This document shows, one piece after another, positions 25,061 through 32,463 of a DNA stretch of 32,463 nt. The position numbers and the translations under genes were made by a program. Within the stretch, counting starts at the first letter, position 1. Each line of letters opens with the position of its first letter. The notes under the pieces are model-generated. The model did no database searches and had not been told where the DNA came from. It saw nothing but the letters and a program-made list of their open reading frames with translations. Origin of the DNA: Bacteroidota bacterium. Lineage in GTDB: Bacteria; Bacteroidota; Rhodothermia; Rhodothermales; JABDKH01. The DNA lies in NCBI GenBank assembly GCA_020437385.1, contig JAGQWL010000011.1, forward strand, positions 1-32,463, in the 5' to 3' direction.

Positions 25061-27613
25061 TTGTCCGGGGACGCGTGGCAAACGATTCGTATCTTTGAAC
25101 AGCCCGCACTCACGGAAAGCCCATTGCGCACTTTTAAACTGTCCAGAGAAGAAGAACAAGCCTCTGGCGCGCAGCATTCGCTCCCATTCAATCCCGTCGA
25201 AAATGCAGCCGACACGGCTGCCGATGCCTTCAACTCGGCCGCCTCCGACGCTGCCGAATCCGAGTACGCGGAATCAGATCAGTACGGCAGCGTACCGTTT
25301 GATCCGATTGAGGCGGAGTCGGTCCTCGACGGGCTAAACGATAGGCAGCGTGAGGCGGTTCGTGCCGTTGATGGTCCGGTCCTGATCGTAGCCGGGCCGG
25401 GGTCTGGCAAGACGCGGGTTCTCACGGCGCGGGTCGCGTACCTGCTCGCCTCCCGCAAGGCGCGTCCGTATCACGTGCTGGCGCTCACCTTCACGAACAA
25501 GGCTGCTCGTGAGATGAAGGAGCGGATCGGTCGTTTGGTCGGGGACGAAACCGCGCAGGGGATCTGGATGGGGACCTTTCATAGCGTGTTCGGAAGAGTG
25601 CTTCGGCGGGAAGCCGAACGCATCGGCTATACAAGTGACTACACCATCTACGACACCGACGATCAGGAGCGGATCCTCCGCGGACTGATGAATGACTACA
25701 ACATCGATTCGAAACAGTTCACGGTTCGATCGATGCGGTCCTTCATCTCCGGAGCGAAGAATCAGATGGTAACGCCGTCTCAGTATTCGCGCATCGCGGC
25801 ATCGCTTGCCGAAGAGAAGGCGGCGCGACTGTATCAGCCGTACCAGGACGCACTGCGAAAGGCAAACGCACTCGACTTCGATGATCTTCTCCTGAAGCCA
25901 CTGGAGCTGTTTCGCAACCACCCGGACGTGCTCGAGTCCTGGCAGAAACGATGGCGGTATATCCACATCGACGAATACCAGGATACGAATCAGGCTCAGT
26001 ATCAACTCGCACGGCTCCTGTCCGCCGAGCACCGGAATCTCTGCGTCGTCGGCGATGATGCACAATCGATTTATGCATTCCGCGGTGCGGACATCGGGAA
26101 TATCCTTTCGTTCCAGCGAGACTTCAAAGAGGCTACGGTTGTTCGCCTGGAGCAGAATTACCGATCCACGAAGAAGATTCTCAAACTCGCAGACTCGGTC
26201 ATCCGCAACAACAGGGATCAGCTCGAAAAATCGTTGTGGACTTCGAACGAAGATGGTTCCGACGTGCTGCTGCTCGAGGCGCTTTCCGAGAAGGATGAAG
26301 CGCAGAAGATTGAGTTTCGGATACGCGACATAAAGGTTCGCTTTGGCTACCGGTATGACGACTTTGCGGTTCTCTACAGGACCAACTCGCAGAGTCGTGC
26401 GATTGAAGATGCGCTTCGCCGCGGTGGCATTCCCTACAGGGTAGTCGGCGGCGTTTCATTTTACCAGCGCAAGGAGATCAAGGATGTGCTGGCCTATCTC
26501 CGTCTACTCGTGAATCCGCTGGACACGGCCAGCATCGAACGGGTCGTCAACTACCCGACGCGCGGCCTCGGCCAGAAGAGTCTTGATCGAATTCGGGACT
26601 ACGCGACGGAACGGGGTATTCCGATGTGGCAGGCTTTGAGAGAAGCCGATCAGACAGGCGTACCGACGCGGGCGGCAAACGCGGCGAAGCGATTTGCCGA
26701 TATGCTGGATCGTCAACGCGAGGCCCTGGCCGATACTCCGGCCGACCAGGTCGCACGAACCATCGTGCAGGAGAGTGGCCTCCTGGAAGAACTCCGAAAG
26801 GATAACACGACGGAGAACCTGGTTCGCTGGGAGAATGTTCAGGAACTGGTCAGTGCAATTGCAGAGTTTTCGTCCACGCGGGGCGAAGAGGGTACGCTCA
26901 GCGCGTTCCTTCAGGAGGTTTCTTTATTCACCGACGCTGACGATCAGGACTACGACGAAAGCAAGGTGACGCTGATGACGTTGCATGCGTCGAAAGGTCT
27001 CGAGTACGAGGTCGTATTTATCGCGGGAATGGAGGAGGGGCTGTTTCCACTCGCAAGGGCGGCGCAGGATGCCAAGGAGTTGGAAGAGGAGCGTCGCCTG
27101 TTCTACGTCGGGGTGACGAGGGCGAGTAAGCAACTGTTGCTGTGTACCGCGCGATCGCGGTACCGTTTCGGCGAACAACAGTCGTGTATACGATCGCGCT
27201 TTCTCGACGAAGCGGATGCGGATCTGATACACACCGACAGCGAGCGACCGCTTGCGCGGACGGAGCGCTTTACGAATCGAACGCGCGGGTTTTCATCTTA
27301 CGAGAACCTGGACCCAAATTACTTCAGGCGTTCACTCCAGGGAAACGCTCAGGCTGCCGGAGGCAGGACTCGGCAGGGACCGACGATTCGTCAGCCGCAG
27401 CCGTCGCCACCATCGGGGCGCCGAGTCGTCTACGATGAGGGCGAAGGAGGCGAAATCGTTCCGGGGGTGCAGGTCGCGCATGAACAATTCGGTGAAGGAA
27501 AGGTGTTGGCCGTCGAAGGATCGGGCCAGCAAACAAAGGCCACCGTCTTCTTTCGGGATTTTGGGCAGAAGAAGCTCGTTCTGCGGTTCGCTCGCCTTCA
27601 GGTAATCGGTTGA
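25061..27613 (+). CDS. pcrA: ATP-dependent DNA helicase, PcrA/UvrD family
   Basis: Superfamily 1A 3'-5' DNA helicase for repair and replication-fork upkeep. From TTG 25061 it is 850 residues. An acidic, low-complexity extension of about 85 residues precedes the core. The helicase motifs are all present: Q motif LNDRQREAV, Walker A GPGSGKT with K117, DEYQDT, VGDDAQSIYAFRGAD, LEQNYRST, TLHASKGLEYEVVFIAGMEEG and FYVGVTRA. The last 50 residues (VPGVQVAHEQFGEGKVLAVE) form the PcrA C-terminal Tudor-like domain that binds RNA polymerase in the family. The next gene starts inside the stop (TTGA). The GTG at 24923 is a possible but less likely start. Confidence 0.95.
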   Translation: MSGDAWQTIRIFEQPALTESPLRTFKLSREEEQASGAQHSLPFNPVENAADTAADAFNSAASDAAESEYAESDQYGSVPFDPIEAESVLDGLNDRQREAVRAVDGPVLIVAGPGSGKTRVLTARVAYLLASRKARPYHVLALTFTNKAAREMKERIGRLVGDETAQGIWMGTFHSVFGRVLRREAERIGYTSDYTIYDTDDQERILRGLMNDYNIDSKQFTVRSMRSFISGAKNQMVTPSQYSRIAASLAEEKAARLYQPYQDALRKANALDFDDLLLKPLELFRNHPDVLESWQKRWRYIHIDEYQDTNQAQYQLARLLSAEHRNLCVVGDDAQSIYAFRGADIGNILSFQRDFKEATVVRLEQNYRSTKKILKLADSVIRNNRDQLEKSLWTSNEDGSDVLLLEALSEKDEAQKIEFRIRDIKVRFGYRYDDFAVLYRTNSQSRAIEDALRRGGIPYRVVGGVSFYQRKEIKDVLAYLRLLVNPLDTASIERVVNYPTRGLGQKSLDRIRDYATERGIPMWQALREADQTGVPTRAANAAKRFADMLDRQREALADTPADQVARTIVQESGLLEELRKDNTTENLVRWENVQELVSAIAEFSSTRGEEGTLSAFLQEVSLFTDADDQDYDESKVTLMTLHASKGLEYEVVFIAGMEEGLFPLARAAQDAKELEEERRLFYVGVTRASKQLLLCTARSRYRFGEQQSCIRSRFLDEADADLIHTDSERPLARTERFTNRTRGFSSYENLDPNYFRRSLQGNAQAAGGRTRQGPTIRQPQPSPPSGRRVVYDEGEGGEIVPGVQVAHEQFGEGKVLAVEGSGQQTKATVFFRDFGQKKLVLRFARLQVIG

Positions 27614-28668
27614 ACTGGTTGACAAAATATCCCTTCCTGCGAACGTGCGCACTGTGGACCTTGATGGCGCTTGCTGTCGGTTGCGCAGACGATTCGCGAA
27701 AACGCATTGTTGTTTATTCGCCTCACGGCAAGGAGCTGCTGACTGCATCCGAGGACGCGTTTGAAGCCGCCCATCCGGACATCGATGTCCAGTGGTTGGA
27801 TATGGGCGGGCAGGACGCGTATGACAGGATTAGAACCGAGCGGGTTAATCCGCAGGCGTCGATCTGGTGGGGAGGGTCAAGCGTCGCGTTTGCACTGGCG
27901 GCCGGCGAAGAGCTTCTTGAGCCGTACGAGCCGTCCTGGTCTGACGCGGTTCCGGCATCGGCGCGCGACACGGCCGATCGCTGGTATGGAACGTTCCTTA
28001 CGCCGGAAGTCATCGCGTTCAACTCCACGTCGCTATCGCGAGATACCGCTCCTGCTGACTGGGACGAACTGCTTGATCCGACGTGGCGTGACCGGATCCT
28101 CATTCGGTACCCGCTTCAATCAGCTACCATGCGAACAATCTTCGGCGCGATGATTCAACGGCAACCGGCGGAGAGCGAGGGTTTTCGGTGGCTTGCAAAA
28201 CTCGACGAGAACGTAAAAACGTACACCGCCGATCCCACCCAGCTCTACCTTGGCCTGGCTCGCGGAGAGGGCGACATTACCGTGTGGAACCTCCCCGACA
28301 TTTATCTGCAGTCGGATCTGAACAACTACCCCTTCGATTACATCTTCCCCGCCTCCGGAACGCCGGTGCTTACGGATGGTATCGCCATCGTCGCGGGATC
28401 GCCGAATCTCGATGCGGCGCGTCTCTTCTATGAGTTTGTCACGTCCGACAGTGCGTTGGTGAGCCAGGCGACTCGTTTTTACCGCATCCCTGTCCGAAAT
28501 GACATTCCGTCGGATCGGTTGCCTGACTGGATCACGCGCGACTCCTTTGCAACCATGAACGTCGATTGGACGGAATTGTCGGAAAAAGGTCCGGACTGGA
28601 TGCAGTACTGGGATGAGAACGTGAAAGGACACGGAAGCCAGTTCCTTTCGCGCACAGTCAACGAGTGA
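27610..28668 (+). CDS. Lipoprotein extracellular solute-binding protein (iron/anion type, ABC)
   Basis: The 352-residue product has a lipoprotein signal (LALAVGC, Cys25) and a type 2 periplasmic binding fold of the FbpA/AfuA/polyamine group. Visible family features are RIVVYSPHGKELLTASEDAF at the N-terminus, WLDMGGQDAYDRI, WWGGSSVAFALAAG, DRWYGTFLTPEVIAFN, WDELLDPTWRDRI and FPASGTPVLTDGIAIVAGSP. The start TTG 27610 overlaps the helicase stop as TTGA; TTG 27619 is an alternative, and no ATG precedes the signal core. No ABC permease or ATPase is in the window, so it is an orphan here. Ferric iron or a similar ligand is a guess. It sits in an operon-like run with the thioesterase and serine hydrolase. 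Confidence 0.82.
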   Translation: MNWLTKYPFLRTCALWTLMALAVGCADDSRKRIVVYSPHGKELLTASEDAFEAAHPDIDVQWLDMGGQDAYDRIRTERVNPQASIWWGGSSVAFALAAGEELLEPYEPSWSDAVPASARDTADRWYGTFLTPEVIAFNSTSLSRDTAPADWDELLDPTWRDRILIRYPLQSATMRTIFGAMIQRQPAESEGFRWLAKLDENVKTYTADPTQLYLGLARGEGDITVWNLPDIYLQSDLNNYPFDYIFPASGTPVLTDGIAIVAGSPNLDAARLFYEFVTSDSALVSQATRFYRIPVRNDIPSDRLPDWITRDSFATMNVDWTELSEKGPDWMQYWDENVKGHGSQFLSRTVNE

Positions 28669-28677
28669 GCGACGGCA

Positions 28678-29127
28678 ATGAGCGACGAGTCACTCCAAAC
28701 GTATACCATGACGATCCGGATCCTGCCGGATCACGTCGACGAGAACGGCCATGCAAACAACGTCGAGTACGTGAAGTGGATGCAGGAGATCGCGATCCGA
28801 CACGCGGACCACGTCGGTTGCTCGGCTGCTACTCGCGAAGTCGGCGGCTCGTGGTACATCCGCTCACACAACATCGTCTATCGCACGCCTGCGTTTCTCA
28901 ACGACGAGATAGCCGTTGAAACGCGCGTCGGTGATCTCAAGACTTCGCGGTCAACCCGTACCTACCGTTTCGTCCGAAATGCCGATGGTGCCATCGTGGC
29001 GACTGCCAGCACGGAGTGGGTGTTTGTTGACGCCTCGACGGGCCGGCCGAGGATCATTCCGCCAATAATGGCAAGCTTGTTTGGTCTCGACGACACCGTG
29101 CCTGAGTCTGGAAACAACGATCGATGA
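28678..29127 (+). CDS. Acyl-CoA thioesterase, 4HBT/YbgC hot-dog fold
   Basis: Small cytoplasmic enzyme predicted to cleave acyl-CoA thioesters. At 149 residues it fits the YbgC/FadM-like single hot-dog size. The active-site helix is DHVDENGHANNVEYVKWM, with catalytic acid D21 and the H25/N28 pattern of this group, and the beta sheet follows (YIRSHNIVYRTPAFLNDEIAVETRV, spread over about 60-85; TEWVFVDASTGRPRIIP). The start is ATG 28678, 9 bases after the solute-binding stop. The next gene starts within its stop codon (ATGA), which implies translational coupling. The chain-length or aryl specificity cannot be read. Confidence 0.88.
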   Translation: MSDESLQTYTMTIRILPDHVDENGHANNVEYVKWMQEIAIRHADHVGCSAATREVGGSWYIRSHNIVYRTPAFLNDEIAVETRVGDLKTSRSTRTYRFVRNADGAIVATASTEWVFVDASTGRPRIIPPIMASLFGLDDTVPESGNNDR

Positions 29128-30239
29128 AGGTTCCTTATCCGATACGTCGCCCAAGCCGTCGGTTTGTCCGGCATTCAGGCTTCATACTTATTCCAGTGAT
29201 CGTCATGTCTGTACTGCAAGGCTGTACCACGGGAGTCGACGAGGCAGCCGTCGACAGCCTCTTCTCTGCGTACGACGGAGAGGTACCCGGAGCGTCCCTG
29301 TTGGTCATGAGGGGCGAAAGCGTTGTACTCATGAAGTCGTGGGGAATGGCTGTAGTGGAAGACGGCATTCGGGCAACGCCGGAGACGAATTATCGCCTGG
29401 CGTCAGTGACGAAGCAGTTTACGGCGGCGTCCATACTGAAGCTTGTTCAAAACAATCGCCTGTCATTGGAGGATTCGCTGACGGGATTGTTTGCGGGCTT
29501 CCCGTCGTATGGTAATTCGATTACAGTGGAGCACTTGCTCACGCATACGTCGGGACTGATCGATTACGAGGACGTCATGCCGGACACGACGACCATTCCC
29601 GTGCGGGACCGCGACGTACTGCGTCTTCTGGCCAAAGAGGACTCGACCTACTTTGAGCCCGGTTCACAGTTCAAGTATTCAAATTCGGCCTATGCCCTGC
29701 TCGCGTTGATTGTGGAAGAAAGGAGCGGCCAATCTTTCGCCTCCTTCTTGCGTGACAGCATCTTCACGCCGCTGGGTATGTCGAATTCGGTGGCATTCGA
29801 AGAGGGGATTTCCACAGTGCCCAATCGCGCGTACGGTTACTCCGAGCGAAACGGTGGGTTTTCCCGGACCGATCAGAGCATGACGAGCTCCGTGTTGGGA
29901 GATGGAGGCATCTACACATCGATATCGGACCTCATAAGATGGTACCGCGGGCTCGACTCCGGCGATGTGATCCGAAAGGGTTTACTGGACGATGCTACTC
30001 GCGCCCACGAAAACACAGACAACGCGGACGGGGGATACGGATTCGGATGGTTCGTTCAGGACTATGGTGACCACCGCAACGTGAGGCACAGTGGAAGTAC
30101 GATCGGCTTCCGCAATGACGTCGAGCGGTTTCCGGACGCGAAGCTCACCGTCGTCATCCTGACGAACCGGAACACACCGGATGTTGTCGATCTGGCAAGA
30201 ACGGTTTCGACGCTTTATCTGCCCGATTCGCGTCAATGA
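29124..30239 (+). CDS. Lipoprotein serine hydrolase, class C beta-lactamase fold
   Basis: The 371-residue product has a basic start and a lipoprotein signal ending SVLQGC (Cys34). The beta-lactamase/transpeptidase-like domain carries the catalytic SxxK at S94-V-T-K97 (RLASVTKQFTA), YxN at Y185-S-N187 (FKYSNSAYALL) and a third motif HSG at H322 (VRHSGSTIGF). LLTHTSGLIDY and FTPLGMSNSV are family-typical. Proteins of this group may be esterases, D-aminopeptidases or penicillin-binding proteins; a true beta-lactamase is not implied. The ATG overlaps the thioesterase stop by ATGA. It converges on the cupin gene with an 18-base gap. Confidence 0.92.
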   Translation: MKVPYPIRRPSRRFVRHSGFILIPVIVMSVLQGCTTGVDEAAVDSLFSAYDGEVPGASLLVMRGESVVLMKSWGMAVVEDGIRATPETNYRLASVTKQFTAASILKLVQNNRLSLEDSLTGLFAGFPSYGNSITVEHLLTHTSGLIDYEDVMPDTTTIPVRDRDVLRLLAKEDSTYFEPGSQFKYSNSAYALLALIVEERSGQSFASFLRDSIFTPLGMSNSVAFEEGISTVPNRAYGYSERNGGFSRTDQSMTSSVLGDGGIYTSISDLIRWYRGLDSGDVIRKGLLDDATRAHENTDNADGGYGFGWFVQDYGDHRNVRHSGSTIGFRNDVERFPDAKLTVVILTNRNTPDVVDLARTVSTLYLPDSRQ

Positions 30240-30257
30240 GCAGTGTGGGCCTGGCGT

Positions 30258-30716
30258 CTATTGTCCGGAGACCTTGGACGGTACGGCCATTCCCTTTGCG
30301 TTCCATTTCCAAACGACGAAGCTGAGCGAGTCGGTGCCTGAATTGGTAATGCCGTGGATGTCCCACGGAGCTGCGTAGAGCATGTCTCCAGCCGTCGCCG
30401 GAAACTCCTCGCCATTCAGATGCCAGGTCCCACTACCCGTAAGGACCATCAGGTATTCCTCTTCAGCGTGAAGGTGCGGTGGGTGGATCTGTCGTCCTGG
30501 TTTCAGCACGGCGACGCCGGCAAGCACGTCTTTCGTCCCGTACGTATCCTGGTTGAAGTAGGTATAGAAGTGGCCCCATTCCGCGACTTCTCGCCCCGCA
30601 CCGTCTCGTGAGATCACGGCGGAATTGGTCGAGACCGAATGGCGGTCGCCGAGCACCCAGCCGGCGAGAAACGCCACGAAGGCGAATGTAAGTGCGGGAA
30701 TCAGGTTCGACTTCAT
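30258..30716 (-). CDS. Membrane-anchored cupin-domain protein
   Basis: The 152 residues begin with a hydrophobic anchor or uncleaved signal (LIPALTFAFVAFLAGWVLG), so the cupin lies outside the cytoplasm. The conserved cupin motif 1 is GRQIHPPHLHAEEEYLMVL, with metal ligands H78/H81/H83 and E87, and motif 2 is PWDIHGITNSG with H121. An all-His/Glu metal site suggests a bound divalent metal and a small-molecule or sugar-related function. The substrate is not known. It shares its strand with the desulfurase-like gene 270 bases upstream but the gap argues against one transcript. The call is certain for the fold only. Confidence 0.88.
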   Translation of the reverse strand: MKSNLIPALTFAFVAFLAGWVLGDRHSVSTNSAVISRDGAGREVAEWGHFYTYFNQDTYGTKDVLAGVAVLKPGRQIHPPHLHAEEEYLMVLTGSGTWHLNGEEFPATAGDMLYAAPWDIHGITNSGTDSLSFVVWKWNAKGMAVPSKVSGQ

Positions 30717-30985
30717 CTTGGGGAACTGGTCGTCGTGGATGCTGTGCCCGATCCGACAACACAGGGGGTATTATGTGGATGACGATCAGCACGTTACCGC
30801 GAATCCCCGAATCATGCAATCTTGCAACAAGTCGCACCTGCAATCTAATGGCAGGCTGGGGCCTGGAGGATGCTACATGACAGGGTGCGAGAATGTCATC
30901 GCATAATGTCCTGGGCCATAATACTCTAGAACAGGATGGTCATTCTCGAAGAACCTGTATCGCAGGCAGCGTCGACGAGTTGCGA
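30717..30985 (-). other. Intergenic gap between the cupin and the desulfurase-like gene
   Basis: This 269-base gap holds the cupin promoter side and the 3' side of the desulfurase-like gene. A CATAAT on the minus strand about 70 bases before the cupin ATG is a weak -10 candidate with no good -35. Beyond the inverted repeat listed separately at 30888-30948, I see no gene or RNA. Confidence 0.4.
30888..30948. repeat. Inverted repeat downstream of the desulfurase-like gene
   Basis: CGAGAATG (30888-30895) pairs perfectly with CATTCTCG (30941-30948). CATC/GATG and CCTG/CAGG extend the stem inside with bulges. It lies 38-98 bases after the minus-strand stop. It could be a weak terminator or mRNA end structure, but there is no T-run on either side. 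Confidence 0.4.
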
Positions 30986-32215
30986 TTAGCGCCGCCCATT
31001 CGCGAGTCGACGGACGCCGTCGACAACACGATCGACTTCTTCCCCGGTCGTGTAGCACGCGCAACCGATTCGAACCAGTCCCTCGACGCCGAGTCGTTCG
31101 ACAACGGTCTGGGCGTAGAAATCGCCGTTCGACGCAAAAATGCCTTCGTCTGCCAGCTGTCGGCACACCTCGTCAGACGTGAGGCCGTGGACTGTGCATG
31201 CAACCGTGGGGGTTCGCTGCAAATCCGGCGATGGCCCGAATACGCTAACCGAATCGAGCTCGCGAAGGCCTTTCCACAGCCGTCCTGTCAGGGCCGTTGC
31301 CTCGGAATGCAGAAATGCGAAGGATGCCTCCAGGGACGCTCGCGAGGTCGCCTGCCCGGCCTCGGCGCCGATCGATGCCAGAAAGTCGATGGCCGCGTGC
31401 GTTCCAATGATACCCTCATGATTCAACGTTCCGGTCTCGACGCGTTCGGGTACGTCATCCGGCGCCGGCTCGAGTTTCGGAATGTCGACCGAGGAAAGTG
31501 TCTTTCGACGTCCGTACAGTATTCCCACGTGCGGTCCATAGAACTTGTATGCCGAGCACGCGAGGAAATCGCAGTCCAGGTCCCTGACGTCAGGAAGAAA
31601 ATGCGGAGCGTAGTGGACAGCGTCGACGAACACCAGGGCGCCATTTTGATGCGCCAGATCGGCGATCGTGCGAACCGGGTTGACCGTACCAAGTGCGTTC
31701 GATGCCGCACCAACTGCAACGAGGCCGGTGTGCCCGTCGATCAGGGAAGCCAGGTGGTCGATGTCGAGCAGGCCGGTGTGCGGGATCATTCGTGCGACTC
31801 GAAGCTCAATGCCTCGGTCTCGGGCAATCGCCTGCCACGGAGCGACGTTCGCGTGGTGATCGAGCTCAGTGATTACGATGTTGTGTCCTGAATCGAGTGC
31901 TCTTCCTATTCCGCGGGCGAGATGAAAGGTCATCGTGGTCATGTTCGCGCCAAAAGCGACCTCCGCCGGATCGCAATTCAGGAACAGGGCGGCCGCCCGG
32001 CGTGCTGCAAGAAGCGCGTCGTCCGTCTCGATGCTCGTCGGATAGACCCAGTGCGTATTCGCGTTGTGGTGCAGGAGGTAGTCGCCCATGCGGTCAACAA
32101 CAATCTGTGGGACCTGGGTACCGCCGGGACCATCGAAATAGGCAACGGGGTGGCCGTTGTGCTGACGTCGAAGGGCTGGGAATGCTTTGCGGATAGCGTC
32201 GACTCTGGGGGACAT
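30986..32215 (-). CDS. Cysteine desulfurase-like PLP enzyme (class V aminotransferase fold, TIGR01976 type) without catalytic Cys
   Basis: From ATG 32215 the product is 409 residues. The fold is that of SufS/CsdA: start YFDGPGGTQVPQ, H-rich PLP loop LDHHANVAPW, DAVHYAPH with D198 and H201 around PLP, and K224 as the Schiff-base Lys in CSAYKFYGPHVGILYG. The region where SufS has its catalytic Cys (GHHCA) reads ASNGDFYAQ (about 362-370), so the persulfide-forming Cys is absent there. The later IGCACYTTGEEVDRV has Cys, but not in the loop position. The family is annotated as cysteine desulfurase-like; a different lyase, epimerase or transaminase reaction is possible. The start is set by a promoter element at 32272-32279, which excludes the earlier TTG at 32284. 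Confidence 0.88.
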   Translation of the reverse strand: MSPRVDAIRKAFPALRRQHNGHPVAYFDGPGGTQVPQIVVDRMGDYLLHHNANTHWVYPTSIETDDALLAARRAAALFLNCDPAEVAFGANMTTMTFHLARGIGRALDSGHNIVITELDHHANVAPWQAIARDRGIELRVARMIPHTGLLDIDHLASLIDGHTGLVAVGAASNALGTVNPVRTIADLAHQNGALVFVDAVHYAPHFLPDVRDLDCDFLACSAYKFYGPHVGILYGRRKTLSSVDIPKLEPAPDDVPERVETGTLNHEGIIGTHAAIDFLASIGAEAGQATSRASLEASFAFLHSEATALTGRLWKGLRELDSVSVFGPSPDLQRTPTVACTVHGLTSDEVCRQLADEGIFASNGDFYAQTVVERLGVEGLVRIGCACYTTGEEVDRVVDGVRRLANGRR

Positions 32216-32271
32216 GGGGCTGGATGAGAGGTCTGATGGGTGCGGGTGAGCAGGCGATCTAGCTGATACTA

Positions 32272-32279
32272 CAAAATTA
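32272..32279 (-). promoter_or_regulatory. Bacteroidota-type -7 element of the desulfurase-like gene
   Basis: On the minus strand this reads TAATTTTG, an exact TAnnTTTG match. A start of transcription near 32265 would leave a leader of about 50 bases before ATG 32215. No TTG is seen at the expected -33 position; the palindrome at 32288-32299 lies there instead, which fits a regulated promoter. Confidence 0.45.
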
Positions 32280-32287
32280 CGCAAGGT

Positions 32288-32299
32288 TCTGGATCCAGA
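32288..32299. promoter_or_regulatory. 12-bp perfect palindrome in the divergent promoter region
   Basis: TCTGGATCCAGA is a perfect palindrome between the desulfurase-like gene and the exported protein at the window end, just upstream of the -7 element. A second, shorter repeat TAGTG-AATA-CACTA is at 32329-32342. Either could be an operator; no regulator gene is next to them. Confidence 0.4.
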
Positions 32300-32367
32300 C
32301 GAGGTTAGATACGAGTGGACTTGGTGTCTAGTGAATACACTATCCCATCACCCAACATTCGCCCGTG

Positions 32368-32463
32368 ATGCTTCGATCTGGATTCAGCCCCTGGAGAAGT
32401 GGTCGACTGTTTGTCGGCACCTTTGCTGTAGCACTACTATTCTCGTTCGTGAACGATGGAATC
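32368..32463 (+). CDS. Start of an exported or membrane protein, cut by the window end
   Basis: ATG 32368 opens a frame that stays open for 32 codons to the window end. It reads a signal-peptide-like N-terminus: basic MLRSGFSPWRSGR, then the hydrophobic LFVGTFAVALLFSFV. A GTG directly before it (32365) is in the same frame. The function cannot be told from this piece. It is divergent from the desulfurase-like gene, with 152 bases between the two starts. Confidence 0.55.
   Translation, partial: MLRSGFSPWRSGRLFVGTFAVALLFSFVNDGI

Noticed and set aside
29124..30239. Antibiotic-resistance beta-lactamase
   Set aside because: SxxK, YxN and HSG are shared by many esterases and peptidases of this fold; nothing marks it as an AmpC-type enzyme.
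30893..31891. Plus-strand open frame of 332 codons opposite the desulfurase-like gene
   Set aside because: It is antisense to a conserved PLP enzyme, rich in Arg and Cys, and shows no signal or motif.
1..32463. CRISPR array, tRNA, rRNA, insertion sequence or prophage
   Set aside because: No spaced direct repeats, cloverleaf or rRNA sequence, transposase motif or phage protein was seen on either strand.

Overview
This 32.5-kb stretch looks like chromosomal DNA of a Gram-negative, GC-rich member of the Bacteroidota/Rhodothermota, most likely a Rhodothermales-like marine or saline heterotroph. Three things point there. Two promoters match the Bacteroidota -7 consensus TAnnTTTG. Several lipoproteins have relaxed lipoboxes, and few genes have Shine-Dalgarno sequences. 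The gene content also fits: an ECF sigma factor next to a TPR Ser/Thr kinase, an exported sulfatase with its own formylglycine-generating enzyme, and a long Asp-box (VPS10/sortilin-like) protein. The lineage is an inference from these traits, not from a marker gene. I saw no rRNA, tRNA, CRISPR array, transposase, integrase or phage gene.

Layout. 1-6584: heavy-metal efflux module, with a CzcA-type RND pump, a TolC/CzcC-like outer-membrane channel, and an OmpR-type response regulator with its histidine kinase; the adaptor (CzcB) presumably lies just upstream of the window. 6577-6616: five tandem copies of an 8-bp unit at the convergent junction with a membrane protein of unknown function (minus strand). 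7586-11800: fabI (enoyl-ACP reductase), an NAD-type malic enzyme, an exported L,D-transpeptidase and a small NfeD-like membrane protein. 11955-17568: a tight operon of lipoprotein formylglycine-generating enzyme, exported type I sulfatase and exported Asp-box beta-propeller protein. 17590-17838: a small Cys-rich lipoprotein on the minus strand. 17989-22372: an ECF sigma factor, a transmembrane Ser/Thr kinase with a long TPR domain, and a lipoprotein carrying a TonB C-terminal domain. 22377-24917 (minus): a lipoprotein parvulin isomerase with three rotamase-like units, and a NupC-type nucleoside transporter. 25061-30239: a PcrA/UvrD helicase followed, with stop/start overlaps, by a lipoprotein solute-binding protein, a hot-dog thioesterase and a beta-lactamase-fold serine hydrolase. 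30258-32215 (minus): a membrane-anchored cupin and a class V aminotransferase-fold protein resembling cysteine desulfurases but without the usual catalytic Cys. 32368 to the end: the first 32 codons of an exported protein.

Working together. The strongest functional unit is the FGE-sulfatase pair. The sulfatase has the CSPSR site that FGE converts to formylglycine, and the FGE keeps both copper-binding cysteines. Both proteins carry export signals, so maturation probably happens outside the cytoplasm. The sigma-kinase-TonB-lipoprotein set looks like a signalling operon. No stretch longer than 300 bases lacks a gene. I found no convincing wholly new system; the most unusual items are the octamer repeat that gives stop codons in all six frames, the lipid-anchored TonB domain, the triple-parvulin lipoprotein, the Cys-less desulfurase homologue and the orphan solute-binding protein coupled to the helicase gene.
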